Positions 52,071 through 61,356 are shown, counted from the stretch's first letter. The stretch: 64,000 nt of DNA from Haloarcula litorea (GCF_029338195.1 NZ_CP119780.1:1-64000); one strand, 5' to 3'. Numbers and translations: made by a program. The notes: generated by a model not told the origin, from the letters alone.

Positions 52071-52829
52071 ATGCCTTCGACGACCCTTCGCGAGCGACTC
52101 CGGGACGGTGAGACGGTCGTGGGGACGTTCCAGTTGCTCGACTCACCGATGGCGGCCGAGATGGCCGGCGAGGCCGGCCTCGACTTCACGGTCCTCGACC
52201 AGGAACACGGGCCGCTGAGCGCGGAGACGACAGTCGCGATGTGTGCGGCGGCACAGCGGGCGGGGGCTGCTCCGATCGTCCGGGTCCGGACCAACAGCGA
52301 GGCCGAGATCCAGCGCGCGCTCGACATCGGTGCCGCCGGGGTCGAGATCCCGCAGATCGAGACTGCTGGAGACGCGGCGGCCGCGGTCGACCACGCGCGG
52401 TTCGACCCGCTGGGGTCGCGCGGCCTCTCGCCGTACGTCCGTGCGAGTGGCTACACCGGCGGGCCCGAGTACACCGAACGGCAGAACGAGCGGGTGACCG
52501 TGGTCGTCCACATCGAGGGAGAGCGCGGCGTCGAGAACCTGGACGACATCGCCGCCGTCGACGGCATCGACGTGCTGTTTCTCGGCCCGTACGACCTCTC
52601 ACAGTCGGTCGGGCTCCCCGGTCAGGTCGACGATCCGCGGGTCACGGACCTGATGGACGAGGTGTGTGACCGCGCGGCCGACCACGACGCCGTCGTCGGG
52701 ACGTACGCCGACGATCCCGAGATGGCCCGTCGCTGGATCGACGCCGGGGCGCAGTACGTCGCGGTCGGCGTCGACGGCGCGTTGCTGACGCGAGCCTTCG
52801 CCGACGTCGGCGACGCCGTCCGGGAGTGA
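52071..52829 (+). CDS. HpcH/HpaI aldolase family protein (2-keto-3-deoxy acid aldolase)
   Basis: A 252-residue class II metal-dependent aldolase. It shows DFTVLDQEHGPL (His/Glu region), PIVRVRTNSEAEIQRALDIGAAGVEIPQIE with the metal Glu, SRGLSPYVRASGY and VLFLGPYDLSQSVGLPGQ. Family members cleave 2-keto-3-deoxy-L-rhamnonate, 2-keto-3-deoxy-glucarate or 4-hydroxy-2-oxo-acids to pyruvate and an aldehyde. It is preceded by an operator-rich 250-bp gap and followed by a Gfo/Idh/MocA gene. It gives an aldol alternative to the FAH-type diketo hydrolases in the window. Confidence 0.9.
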   Translation: MPSTTLRERLRDGETVVGTFQLLDSPMAAEMAGEAGLDFTVLDQEHGPLSAETTVAMCAAAQRAGAAPIVRVRTNSEAEIQRALDIGAAGVEIPQIETAGDAAAAVDHARFDPLGSRGLSPYVRASGYTGGPEYTERQNERVTVVVHIEGERGVENLDDIAAVDGIDVLFLGPYDLSQSVGLPGQVDDPRVTDLMDEVCDRAADHDAVVGTYADDPEMARRWIDAGAQYVAVGVDGALLTRAFADVGDAVRE

Positions 52830-52954
52830 GACGGTTTGTTGTAGCGCTTCATCGGGACGCGCCGACCCCGGGATCGGCGCTGTCCGGAACCGATCGACAG
52901 TAGTCCGTACGAGGGCGGCGGTAGTTCTTTCATCACTGGTCCTGAACGTTCGGT

Positions 52955-54034
52955 ATGGAGCTCGACGCACTCACGACCGACTTCACCCGTCGTGACTGGC
53001 AGCACGTCACGGAGACGGACGATCCGGTCCGGATCGCGATGATCGGCGTCGGCTGGTGGACGCGGGAACAGGCGATGCCCGCCGTGGCCGCCGCCGACCT
53101 CTGTGAGACGACGGTCCTCGTGAGCGGCGACGCCGCGAAGGCCGAGTCCGTCGGCGCGGACTCGCCGACGGTCGAGCGCGGGATCACCTACGAGCAGTTC
53201 CACGACGGCGAGGCCAGCGACGCGTACGACGCCGTCTACGTCGTGACGCCGAACGCCGAACACCTCCCGTTCGTCGAGACGGCCGCGGAGCTCGGGAAGG
53301 CGGTCCTCTGCGAGAAGCCGATGGAGGCGACCGTCGAGCGGGCCGAGCGGATGGTCGCGACCTGCGACGCCCACGACGTCCCGCTGATGGTCGCCTACCG
53401 GATGCACACAGAGCCGGCCGTCCGACGAGCGAGAGACCTCATCCGGGACGGCTACGTCGGCGACCCGGTGTTCGTCCACGGCAACATGACCGAGCCCATC
53501 CTCGAACTGGTCCCCGACGCCGACCAGTGGCGGCTGGACTGGGATCTCTCCGGGGGGTGTGCCGCGATGGACATCGGCATCTACTCGCTGAACACCGCGC
53601 GGTTCCTGCTCGACGCGGACCCGACGGCGGTGTACGGCACCGCCCACTCCGTCGCCCCGGAGTTCGACGACGTGCCGGACGAACACGCCGCCTTCCAGGT
53701 GGCGTTCCCGGACCACGTCACCGCGATGTGTACGGCGAGTCAGAACGCGCACCTGGCGAGTCACATCCGCGTCACCGGTACGGCCGGCGAGCTCAGGGTC
53801 GAACCGGCGTTCTACCCGTGGGACGAGCGCCGCCTGCACGTCGCCCACGGCGAGAGCGACCTGACGATCGACTTCGACGGGATCGACCAGATGGAGGAGG
53901 AGTTCGAGTACTTCGCCCACTGCCTGCTGACCGACACCGAGCCACACGCCGACGGCGACCACGGCCTCGTCGACATCCGAACGCTGAAAGGCGTCTACGA
54001 GGCCAGCGAGACGGGCGCTGCGGTCGAGCTCTGA
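52955..54034 (+). CDS. Gfo/Idh/MocA-family oxidoreductase
   Basis: A 359-residue NAD(P)-dependent dehydrogenase. The N-terminal Rossmann motif is [17 protein letters not shown], the conserved dipeptide region is [17 protein letters not shown] (Glu-Lys-Pro), and the C-terminal dimer domain has [19 protein letters not shown] with the active Asp/His area. Family members oxidise sugars such as glucose, xylose, inositol or aldonates. It is separated from the aldolase by 125 bp with its own weak TATA (agttctttca). A glycosidic-type or pentose-type dehydrogenase is plausible. Confidence 0.9.
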   Translation: MELDALTTDFTRRDWQHVTETDDPVRIAMIGVGWWTREQAMPAVAAADLCETTVLVSGDAAKAESVGADSPTVERGITYEQFHDGEASDAYDAVYVVTPNAEHLPFVETAAELGKAVLCEKPMEATVERAERMVATCDAHDVPLMVAYRMHTEPAVRRARDLIRDGYVGDPVFVHGNMTEPILELVPDADQWRLDWDLSGGCAAMDIGIYSLNTARFLLDADPTAVYGTAHSVAPEFDDVPDEHAAFQVAFPDHVTAMCTASQNAHLASHIRVTGTAGELRVEPAFYPWDERRLHVAHGESDLTIDFDGIDQMEEEFEYFAHCLLTDTEPHADGDHGLVDIRTLKGVYEASETGAAVEL

Positions 54035-54066
54035 GGCCGGCTGCGTCTCGCGGTCGCGCGACCCAC

Positions 54067-54918
54067 TCAGCGGTGCGTCGACGGCCGCACGACGCCGGGG
54101 CTCCCGAGGTCCACCCGGTCGCCGACCCGGACCACGTCGAGCACTCTCGGATACTCGTGTGAGGCGACGTGGTCGTGGAGGCTCTTCGGGTCGGCCTCGA
54201 CGCCGCGCCACATATCGTAGTGCGAGGGGAGCAGCCGGTCAAGTTCGAGGGCGTTCGCGGCCTCGACGACCTCGTTCTCGTCCATGTACCACTTCGTCCG
54301 CCGGGTCTCGTCGTCCTCGGAGTACCGGATATTGCCGACGGTGCCGAAGGCCAGGACGCCCGCGTCGATGTCGAACGCTCGCCCCACGTCCGCGAAGGCG
54401 TCGGCGGGCTTGCTGTCGCCGGCGTGGAAGAAGGTGCCGGCGTCGTGGTCGATCACGTACGAGACCGGTTCGACGGCGTCGCCGTCGTTCGCGCCCCTGG
54501 TGTGGACGGTGAAGTCGCCGACCGAGAAGGTCTCGCCCGCCGCGACGACGTGGCGCTGGTCGGCGTCGAGTCGCAGGTCGCCGTCGTAGTCCGGGGCGTC
54601 GTAGGACGCCTGGGGCGCGTACACGGGCGCGTCGTCGCCGACCAGCGGGCCGTACGACGGCGGGTGCATATGGTCGATGTGCTCGTGAGTGACGAGGACC
54701 GCGTCGCAGTCGGTCGCGTCCGCGGGGTCCATCGGCACTGGGATCATCCGCAGCAGGTCCGGCGGGTCCCCGTCCGCGAAGTAGGGGTCGACGTACAGGG
54801 TCGTCTCCGCGGACCTGAGGACGAACCCGTTGCAGCCGAGGTACCAGACCGCGACGCCGTCGGGGTCGGCCCCCTCGATCTCCGAGACGAGCCAGTCGTC
54901 CCACGTTGCGTGGACCAT
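54067..54918 (-). CDS. Metallo-beta-lactamase-fold hydrolase (UlaG-like)
   Basis: A 283-residue MBL-fold protein. Key motifs: WYLGCNGFVLRS, TLYVDPYFADG, VLVTHEHIDHMHPPSY (HxHxDH), FFHAGDSKPAD, and RLLPSHYDMW. The pattern resembles UlaG, the L-ascorbate-6-phosphate lactonase, and related lactonases. It converges on the Gfo/Idh/MocA gene. A lactone or phosphodiester hydrolase role in the sugar pathway is likely, but its substrate is unknown. Start ATG 54918 is chosen over an upstream frame extension. Confidence 0.87.
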   Translation of the reverse strand: MVHATWDDWLVSEIEGADPDGVAVWYLGCNGFVLRSAETTLYVDPYFADGDPPDLLRMIPVPMDPADATDCDAVLVTHEHIDHMHPPSYGPLVGDDAPVYAPQASYDAPDYDGDLRLDADQRHVVAAGETFSVGDFTVHTRGANDGDAVEPVSYVIDHDAGTFFHAGDSKPADAFADVGRAFDIDAGVLAFGTVGNIRYSEDDETRRTKWYMDENEVVEAANALELDRLLPSHYDMWRGVEADPKSLHDHVASHEYPRVLDVVRVGDRVDLGSPGVVRPSTHR

Positions 54919-54967
54919 ACCGTGGGGTACGTGACCGCACGACAAATAACGTGGCCCCGGAGCGGCC

Positions 54968-56038
54968 TCAGAAGTACTGGTCGAGGTAGTCGCTGGCGTT
55001 GTCCTGCGTGACCTCCAGCCCCTCGATGACGATGGTGTCCTCGACCTCCTCCCCGGCGAGGTGGGCCGTGGCCCGGTCGATGGCCGTGGTGACCATCTCC
55101 TCGGGCAGCTGGGCGATCGTCCCGTACGTGTCGTTGTCGGCGAACAGTTCGACCCACGCCTGCGTCCCGTCGATGCCGGTGACGGGGACGGACATGTCCG
55201 CGTTCTGGAGGGCCTGGTGTGCGCCCAGCGCCATCAGGTCGTTCTGACAGAACACGCCGTCGATCTCGTCGCCGTACTGCGTGATGAAGTCCTCCATCAC
55301 GCTGAGGGCGTTCTGCGTCGAGAACTCCCCCGTCTGACTGGCGAGCCGGCTGAGGCTGTCGTTGTTCTCGACGGCGTTGCTGAACCCCTGTCCGCGGTCG
55401 TTGGTGACGCTGGCTCCGGGGGTCCCCTCCAGCTGGACGACGTTGTAGGTGTCCTGATCGCCGGCGTTCTGCATAAACTGCAGACAGAGCTCGGTCGACC
55501 GACGGCCCAGCTGGACGTTGTCGGACGCGACGTAGGTGACCGTGTCGCCCTCGGCGACGTTCCGGTCGATCGCGACGACCGGGATGCCGGCCTCGTTGGC
55601 CTGCCGGATGGCGTTGATGACGCCCTCGGCCGTGATCGCGGAGATCATCAGGAAGTCCACCTCGTTGGAGATGGCCGTCTCCACGTCGGAGACCTGCTGG
55701 CTCTGGTTGTTGCCGGCGTCGTAGAACGAGGAGTCGCCGGCGATCAAGCCGTCGCTCTTGGCCTGGTCGAAGGCGTTCTGCATCCGCGCGAAGAACGTGA
55801 ACTCGAGCGACGGGACCGAGAGGGCCGCAGACGGCGGCCCGCTGCTCGTCGTCTCGGTCTCTGTCATCCCGCCGTCGCCGCCGTCGCCGCCGTCGCCGCC
55901 ATCGCTACCGTCTCCCCCGTCACCGCCGTCTCCACCGTCGCCGCCGTCTCCGCCGTCTCCGCCACAGCCAGCGAGGAGTGCCGTTCCGACGAGTGCGCTG
56001 CTCCGGATAAACCGACGTCTGCGGATGGGTCGTGCCAT
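54968..56038 (-). CDS. CUT2-type sugar ABC transporter binding lipoprotein
   Basis: A 356-residue ribose-binding-type receptor. Basic n-region PIRRRRFIRSS with twin arginines, lipobox LLAGC with lipid Cys at residue 25, a long Gly-Gly-Asp repeat linker (about residues 26-55), then the sugar-binding domain (VDFLMISAITAEGVINAIRQANEAGIPVVAIDRNV, YNVVQLEGTPGAS, DGVFCQNDLMALGAHQAL). The pattern fits aldopentose/aldohexose receptors. Start ATG 56038. The permease follows upstream on the same strand, but its own promoter lies between; the ATPase is divergent. Confidence 0.9.
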   Translation of the reverse strand: MARPIRRRRFIRSSALVGTALLAGCGGDGGDGGDGGDGGDGGDGSDGGDGGDGGDGGMTETETTSSGPPSAALSVPSLEFTFFARMQNAFDQAKSDGLIAGDSSFYDAGNNQSQQVSDVETAISNEVDFLMISAITAEGVINAIRQANEAGIPVVAIDRNVAEGDTVTYVASDNVQLGRRSTELCLQFMQNAGDQDTYNVVQLEGTPGASVTNDRGQGFSNAVENNDSLSRLASQTGEFSTQNALSVMEDFITQYGDEIDGVFCQNDLMALGAHQALQNADMSVPVTGIDGTQAWVELFADNDTYGTIAQLPEEMVTTAIDRATAHLAGEEVEDTIVIEGLEVTQDNASDYLDQYF

Positions 56039-56068
56039 ACGCTCACGAGTGACGGACCCCGGGATCAA

Positions 56069-56093
56069 AGAGTTATCGGTAAGTAATAACTTC
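56069..56093 (-). promoter_or_regulatory. Inverted repeat AGTTAT-N9-ATAACT near the binding-protein start
   Basis: A perfect 6-bp inverted repeat with a 9-bp spacer lies between the permease stop and the binding-protein ATG (56038). It overlaps the area where the TATA element should lie, so it is a candidate operator. Confidence 0.4.
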
Positions 56094-56129
56094 ACTTTGG
56101 GAAACCAGTGTCGGTGCCGGGAGTCGGGA

Positions 56130-57116
56130 TCAGTCCCGCCCCAGGACGTTCGCGAGGACCGCGAGCATCAGGACGATACCCTGTGCGACCAGTTGCCCGG
56201 CCGGGTCGACGCCCAGGAGGTTCAGGCCGTTGCTGAGGACCCCGAGGATGAGGACGCCGATGAGGGTCCCGACCATATTCCCGGACCCGCCGAAGAGGTC
56301 CGCACCGCCGAGAATGACGGCGGCGATCGGGGGCAAGAGGAGACCGGCACCCATCGTCGGCACCGCGCTGCCGAGCCGTCCGAGGGTCACGAGGCCGGCG
56401 ACGGCCGCGAACGCGGCCGAGATCACGAGCGTCCCCATCCGGACGGCCGTGACGTTGATCCCCATCCGCTCGGCCGCCGTCCGGTCGCCCCCGATGGCGT
56501 AGATGTAGAGCCCGAACCGGGTGTACGAGAGCAGCAACTGCGAGACCACCAGCAGGAGGAGGAACACGAGGACGATGCTCGGGAAGCCGAACACGCGCGC
56601 CCCGCCGATACCGGTGAGTGTCGGCGGCAGGCCGATGATCGGCCTGTTGCCCGAGACGATGAGACCGAGGCCGTCCGCGAGGAACAGGACGGCGAGGGTA
56701 GTCATGAAAGAGGGGACTCCGAACCGCGCCGTGACGAAGCCCGACAGCGCGCCGAACGACGACGCGAGCGCGATCCCGGCGACGATGGCGACGACGACGG
56801 GGACCGCGAACCCCTCGAACAGCCGGGCACCCACGGCGAGGGTCGCCATCGTGAGCCCGGCGATCTCCATCACCTGCGCGATGCTGAGGTCGATCTCCGC
56901 ACAGAGGATGGGGAAGGTGACGCCGATCGCCATGATGCCGATGATCGACACCTGCTGGAGGACGTTTACCTGGTTCTGGACCGTGAGGAACCGCTCGTTC
57001 AGGAAGGTGAACGCGACGTACAGCCCCACGAGGCCGAGCATCGGGCCGTAGCGACTCAGGTCCTGAAGCGTCACCCGACGGCCGACGTCGCTCTCCTCCA
57101 CCACCGATTGCAACAT
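56130..57116 (-). CDS. CUT2-type sugar ABC transporter permease
   Basis: A 328-residue RbsC-type permease: FPILCAEIDLSIAQVMEIAGLTMATLA, GVPSFMTTLAVLFLADG, AIGGDRTAAERMGINV and PIAAVILGGADLFGGSGNMVGTLIGVLILGVLSNGL. The C-terminal ending LGRD is complete. It is upstream of the binding-protein gene on the minus strand, with about 90 bp between. A TATA-like minus-strand gctataac at about 57144-57151 lies 27 bp before ATG 57116. It is paired with the ATPase at 57224, which is transcribed the other way. Confidence 0.92.
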   Translation of the reverse strand: MLQSVVEESDVGRRVTLQDLSRYGPMLGLVGLYVAFTFLNERFLTVQNQVNVLQQVSIIGIMAIGVTFPILCAEIDLSIAQVMEIAGLTMATLAVGARLFEGFAVPVVVAIVAGIALASSFGALSGFVTARFGVPSFMTTLAVLFLADGLGLIVSGNRPIIGLPPTLTGIGGARVFGFPSIVLVFLLLLVVSQLLLSYTRFGLYIYAIGGDRTAAERMGINVTAVRMGTLVISAAFAAVAGLVTLGRLGSAVPTMGAGLLLPPIAAVILGGADLFGGSGNMVGTLIGVLILGVLSNGLNLLGVDPAGQLVAQGIVLMLAVLANVLGRD

Positions 57117-57189
57117 ACCGTGAACCTATCTGTGGAGTGATGTTATAGCTTTGGGGGTTGGACACACACCGCGAGCGCGTTCGCGTCCG

Positions 57190-57211
57190 AACGCTTATCA
57201 CGACAAGCGTT
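57190..57211 (+). promoter_or_regulatory. Operator AACGCTT-N8-AAGCGTT overlapping the ATPase TATA box
   Basis: A perfect 7-bp inverted repeat with an 8-bp spacer at 57190-57211 contains the TATA-like cttatca at 57194-57200, about 27 bp before the ATG at 57224. Protein binding here would block initiation. This is among the strongest operator candidates in the window. Confidence 0.55.
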
Positions 57212-57223
57212 GACACGTTCCGT

Positions 57224-58012
57224 ATGAGCGAGACCGGCGAGGACTACATCGTCGAGATGGAAGACATCACGAAGCGGTTCGGTGAGGTGGTCGCCCTCGA
57301 CGGGGTGACGCTGCGGCTGCGCCGCGGCGAGGTGCTGGCGCTGGCGGGGGACAACGGGGCCGGGAAGTCAACGCTCATCAAGTGTCTGGCGGGCGCGCTC
57401 CAGCCCGACGGCGGGACAATCCGCATCAACGGCGAGGCGGTCGAGATCGACTCGCCGCGGCGGGCGAAGGAACTGGGGATCGAGACGACGTTCCAGGACC
57501 TCGCGATCGCCGGGAACCTCACGGTCACGCAGAACATCTTCCTCGGGCGCGAGGAGGTCGCCGGCACCGGCGGGCTGCTCGGTGTCCTCAACAAGGGCGC
57601 GATGCGCGAGCGAGCCCAGGAGTTGCTCGACGAACTGAACATCGGCGTCGACGTCGAGGAGAAGGTGTCGAACCTCTCCGGCGGCGAGCGCCAGCTGGTC
57701 AGTATCTCGCGGACGATGCTCTCGGACCCCGAGATCATCATCATGGACGAGCCGACCAGCGCCCTCTCCGTCGAGGGGGCCGAGCGCGTGCTCGAACTCA
57801 TCGACCGGATGCAGAGCCAGGGGATCTCGATCATCCTCATCTCGCACAACCTCGACTACATCCGGCGGGCCGCCGACCGCATCCACGTCCTGCACCAGGG
57901 CACCGACGCCGGCGTGATCGACGGCGAGACGGCGACACAGGACGACATCGTCAAGCGGATGGTCGCCGGGATGCCCGACGGCGACCAGGGCGGGCAGCCG
58001 GCCGACGGTTAG
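57224..58012 (+). CDS. CUT2-type sugar ABC transporter ATP-binding protein (single-domain)
   Basis: A 262-residue ATPase: Walker A GDNGAGKSTLIK (residues about 41-52), Q-loop TFQDLAIAG, signature LSGGERQLVSISRT, Walker B IIIMDEPTSALSVEG, switch His in LISHNLDYI. Like the set at 45898 it has one nucleotide-binding domain, the FrcA-like design, so it must form a homodimer. It is divergent from its own permease and receptor; an operator overlaps its TATA box. It is tail to tail with a UspA gene, one base apart. Confidence 0.92.
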   Translation: MSETGEDYIVEMEDITKRFGEVVALDGVTLRLRRGEVLALAGDNGAGKSTLIKCLAGALQPDGGTIRINGEAVEIDSPRRAKELGIETTFQDLAIAGNLTVTQNIFLGREEVAGTGGLLGVLNKGAMRERAQELLDELNIGVDVEEKVSNLSGGERQLVSISRTMLSDPEIIIMDEPTSALSVEGAERVLELIDRMQSQGISIILISHNLDYIRRAADRIHVLHQGTDAGVIDGETATQDDIVKRMVAGMPDGDQGGQPADG

Positions 58013-58013
58013 C

Positions 58014-58469
58014 TCACTCTCGCTTGACGTACAGCACCGGGACGGGCGCGTTCAGCAGGACCTGCTGGGCGTGGTCGCCGAACATCGCCTTCCCGGCCGG
58101 CGACCGCTTGGTGCCGCCGACGACGGCCACGTCGGCCTCGACCTGTTCGATCTTGCGTACGATCTGGTCCGAGGCGTTCCCGCCGGAGACGCCGCGGATC
58201 TCGTAGTCGATGCCCAGCGACTCCAGGCGCTCGGCCGGCTCCCTGACGCTCTCGTGGCGCTGTGCGACCTCGTCCGGCGTGAGCCCGCTGGTCGTCGTGT
58301 CGATGTCCATCTGTTCCATCACCGTCTCGTAGTCGTCCCGGGGGAAGACGTACAGCAGGTAGACGGTGGCACCCGCGGGCTCCGCGAGGTCGATGGCGGC
58401 GTCCACGAGGGTGTTCAGGCTGTCTCGGTCTTCGGGGCCGATCGCGAGCAGGACGCGGTCGTGTGCCAT
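58014..58469 (-). CDS. Universal stress protein, UspA family
   Basis: A 151-residue UspA protein: DRVLLAIGPEDRDSLNTLVDAAIDLAEP at the N-terminus and the C-terminal ATP site VVGGTKRSPAGKAMFGDHAQQVLLNAPVPVLYV. It converges on the CUT2 ATPase. It is similar to the UspA at 8582 in its C-terminal motif. Possible roles include nucleotide sensing linked to transport; not determined. Confidence 0.92.
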   Translation of the reverse strand: MAHDRVLLAIGPEDRDSLNTLVDAAIDLAEPAGATVYLLYVFPRDDYETVMEQMDIDTTTSGLTPDEVAQRHESVREPAERLESLGIDYEIRGVSGGNASDQIVRKIEQVEADVAVVGGTKRSPAGKAMFGDHAQQVLLNAPVPVLYVKRE

Positions 58470-58511
58470 ACGCGAGAGACTCGTGGGACGGGCAATTAGG
58501 TGTTTGGGGTC

Positions 58512-59681
58512 CTACTCGTAGGTTCGCCGGCCGACGGCGTTGTCCTCGACGTAGTCCCAGTCGTAGTCGACGCCCAGGCCCGGCCCGTCGGGTACCGGCA
58601 CGGTCCCGTCGGCGTCGATCGCGTCGAGGTCGTCGGCGTAGTCCCCCTCGTACACCGGCGGCGTCGTGTTGGGCGCGTCCGGGTGGACCAGCGCCAGTTC
58701 GTAGAACGAGGTGTTGCGCGTCGCCGCGATGCAGTGGCGCTGGGCCGGCCCCGGGGCGTGGAACTCCACGTCCAGACCCAGCCCCTCGGCCGCGGCGACG
58801 ATCTTCATCGCGCCGGTGATCCCGCCGTCGTACTCGGGGTCCGCCCGGAGGAGGTCCGTCGCCTCCGTCGCCGCGAAGTCGACGTGGGGTTCGAGCCCGC
58901 GGACGTGCTCGGTCTGGAGCAGCGGCGTCGACAGCGTCTGTCGGAGCTTCCGGTGACCGTGCTGTGAGATGCCGCCGTCCCGGTAGGGGTCCTCGTACCA
59001 GCGGTAGTCGTGATCGTCGCAGGCCCGACCGATCCGGACCGCCTCCGCGAACGTGTCGAGGTCACAGGCCGGGTCGACCATCAGCGCCATCCGGTCGCCG
59101 ACGCGCTCGCCGACCGCGCGGACGGTCCGCTCCAGCAGGTCCGGGTCGCGCCAGTCGCCGTCCCACCCGTGGACCTTGAACCCCGGATAGCCGCGGTCGA
59201 GACAGACCTCGGCGAAGTCGGCGTACGCCGCCGGCGAGTCCAGCCCGCCGCTGCGGTCGCCCTGGTAGGTCGAGGCGTAGGCCGGCAGCCGCTCGCGGTA
59301 CGTCCCGAGCAGTTCGTGGATCGGGGCGTCGTACTTCTTGCCGGCGTAGTCCCACAGCGCGATGTCGAGCGGGCCGATCCCCATCCGGTCGTACTTCCGC
59401 AAGGCGCGCTTGACCTCGCTCCAGTGGTGTTCGTGCCTGGCGGGGTCCCGGCCGACGAGGTAGTCCGCGACGATGTTCATCTGTGCCGCGCCCGGCGAGT
59501 TGCTCCCGACGTACGCGCCGACGAGCCCGTCCGAGCACTCGACCCTGACCGCGAACAGGCGGCGCTCCATCGTCGATCCGGGATCGTAGACGATGTCGAA
59601 CCCGCCCGGGGGCGTCCCCACGTCCGGGAGCGGGTATGCGAACTCCACCGTCTCGATGCGCTCGATCGTGGCCACGGTCAC
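58512..59681 (-). CDS. Enolase-superfamily (mandelate racemase-type) sugar-acid dehydratase
   Basis: A 389-residue dehydratase. The barrel shows FKVHGW (Lys-x-His), LMVDPACDLDTF, WYEDPYRDGGIS, LQTEHVRG and VEFHAPGPAQRHC. The start is GTG 59681, overlapping the lactonase stop (GTGA). That gives MTVATIERIE, matching the start and length of its paralogue at 61451. The two share most of their sequence, including YDRMGIGPLDIALWDYAGKK. The order on the minus strand is SDR, lactonase, dehydratase. It is probably a pentonate or hexonate dehydratase. Confidence 0.88.
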   Translation of the reverse strand: MTVATIERIETVEFAYPLPDVGTPPGGFDIVYDPGSTMERRLFAVRVECSDGLVGAYVGSNSPGAAQMNIVADYLVGRDPARHEHHWSEVKRALRKYDRMGIGPLDIALWDYAGKKYDAPIHELLGTYRERLPAYASTYQGDRSGGLDSPAAYADFAEVCLDRGYPGFKVHGWDGDWRDPDLLERTVRAVGERVGDRMALMVDPACDLDTFAEAVRIGRACDDHDYRWYEDPYRDGGISQHGHRKLRQTLSTPLLQTEHVRGLEPHVDFAATEATDLLRADPEYDGGITGAMKIVAAAEGLGLDVEFHAPGPAQRHCIAATRNTSFYELALVHPDAPNTTPPVYEGDYADDLDAIDADGTVPVPDGPGLGVDYDWDYVEDNAVGRRTYE

Positions 59682-60547
59682 ACCCCGTGGATCCGCTCGA
59701 AGGTCCGGTGGGCCAGGTAGGAGTAGTCCCGCGCCGAGAGGAACGGGGTCTCCTCGACCCACGAGAGACAGGCCTCGTAGTCCGCCCAGTCGTCCATCCA
59801 CGGGTAGTCCGAGCCGAGCAGCAGGCGGTCCGCGCCGAACCAGTCCACGAGGTTGCGGACGTACCCCCACAGGTCCTCGTATGGCCAGGCCTCCTCGCTG
59901 GATCGGGGGAGCGAGCTCACCTTGACCGCGACGTTGTCGTGGTCGGCCAGCGCCTCGAAGTCCGTCCACGGGGCCTCCTCGGGGTCGGTCGTCTCGTCCG
60001 GGAAGGCCATGTGGTCGACGACGAGCTGGACGTCCGGGTGGCGTTCTGCGAGCGTGGCGAGCATCGAGAGCTGCTCGGCCTTCGGGAAGACGAACACGGC
60101 CGTCTCCTGCTCGGCCGCCTCGGCCCACACCGGAGCCAGCTCGTCGTCGAGGATCCAGTCGGCGGTGCGGTCCAGCTCCGTCGAGTGCTCCTCGTACGCG
60201 AGACAGGCGTGCATCCGGACGCCGAGCATCCGGTCGTGGCCGACGACCCGCCGGAGGTCACTCCGGACGTCGTCGGGGTCGCCGTAGAAGTCCATCAGCC
60301 CGACCCCCCAGAGGCGGTCCGGGTACGCCTCGATGGACCGCATCGTGTACTCGTTGGCCCGGACGCCGCGGCCGTACATCGGCGTCGTCACCATCACCGC
60401 CTCGTCGACCCCGGCGGCGTCCATATCGCCGACGAGGTCGTGGGCGGTGTAGGGCCCTTCCCAGCCCGGCGGGAGGACGGTCTCGGGCCAGGGCAGTTCC
60501 GCGGTGTTCGGTCCCCAGGTGTGGGTGTGGGTGTCGACGAAGCGCAT
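59678..60547 (-). CDS. Amidohydrolase-family lactonase, COG3618 type
   Basis: A 289-residue TIM-barrel hydrolase with FVDTHTHTWGPN (metal His-x-His), GVRMHACLAYEEHS, LVVDHMAFPDE, VAVKVSSL and the C-terminal LLLGSDYPWMDDWADYEA. It is intact and similar to the paralogue at 24292, supporting that protein's repaired frame. It is coupled to the dehydratase by GTGA overlap and lies 2 bp after the SDR. The likely reaction is opening of an aldonolactone formed by the SDR. Confidence 0.9.
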   Translation of the reverse strand: MRFVDTHTHTWGPNTAELPWPETVLPPGWEGPYTAHDLVGDMDAAGVDEAVMVTTPMYGRGVRANEYTMRSIEAYPDRLWGVGLMDFYGDPDDVRSDLRRVVGHDRMLGVRMHACLAYEEHSTELDRTADWILDDELAPVWAEAAEQETAVFVFPKAEQLSMLATLAERHPDVQLVVDHMAFPDETTDPEEAPWTDFEALADHDNVAVKVSSLPRSSEEAWPYEDLWGYVRNLVDWFGADRLLLGSDYPWMDDWADYEACLSWVEETPFLSARDYSYLAHRTFERIHGV

Positions 60548-60549
60548 CG

Positions 60550-61356
60550 TCACTCCAGGTTGCCGCCCCCGCTGACGCGGACGATGTCGCCCACGACGTA
60601 GTCCGCGCGGTCGCTCGCGAGCCACAGCACCGCGTCGGCGAGGTCCTCCGGCTGGCCGAGGCGGCCGAGCGGACGCTGTTCGCCTCGGGCTTGCAGTATC
60701 TCCTCGGCAGTGCGGCCGGGGTCGTCTCTCGCCGCCTGTTCTGCCTCGTGGCGGGTCTGTGCCGTCTCGGTCACGTCCGTCGAGATCGCGTTCACCCGGA
60801 TGCCGTGTTCGGCCAGTTCCTGGGCCATCCGCCAGGTCAGCCCGTTGATCGACGTCTTCGAGATGCCGTAGAGCCCGAACGGGCCGGTCCGCCGGTCGCC
60901 GGCCTGGCTCGTGTGGTTGACGATGCAGCCCTCGATGCCCTCGTCGATCATGTGCCGAGCGACGCGCTTGGCGGCGTAGTACTGCGCGCGGACGTTGACG
61001 GCCATCGTGTGGTCCCACTGCTCGACGTCGGACTCCACGAGCGACTCCTCCTCCGGCCAGACGGCCGCGTTGTTGACCAGCAGGTCGATCTCCCCGAACT
61101 CGTCGACGGTCCGGTCGACCAGGTCGTCGATCTCGTCGGTCGAGCCGACGTCGGCGGCGACGCCGACGACCCGGCCCGTCCCCCGCTCGTCCAGTTCGGC
61201 GGCGACTGACTCGACGTCGGATTCCGACCGTGCGTTGACGACGACGTTCGCGTCGGCGTCGGCCAGGCCGGCGGCGATGCCGCGCCCGATCCCCTTCGTG
61301 GACCCGGTGACTACGGCGGTCTCGCCGCTGTAGTCGTAGTCTGTGTGACCTACCAT
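60550..61356 (-). CDS. SDR-family sugar dehydrogenase
   Basis: A 268-residue classical SDR: TGSTKGIGRGIAAGLA (residues about 15-30), NNAAVWPEEES, Ser in NHTSQAG, and Tyr-x-x-x-Lys in GLYGISKTS. The C-terminus DIVRVSGGGNLE is complete. It is the first gene of a three-gene operon (SDR, lactonase, dehydratase), so it should oxidise the aldose to the lactone. It is divergent from the second dehydratase at 61451. Confidence 0.92.
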   Translation of the reverse strand: MVGHTDYDYSGETAVVTGSTKGIGRGIAAGLADADANVVVNARSESDVESVAAELDERGTGRVVGVAADVGSTDEIDDLVDRTVDEFGEIDLLVNNAAVWPEEESLVESDVEQWDHTMAVNVRAQYYAAKRVARHMIDEGIEGCIVNHTSQAGDRRTGPFGLYGISKTSINGLTWRMAQELAEHGIRVNAISTDVTETAQTRHEAEQAARDDPGRTAEEILQARGEQRPLGRLGQPEDLADAVLWLASDRADYVVGDIVRVSGGGNLE

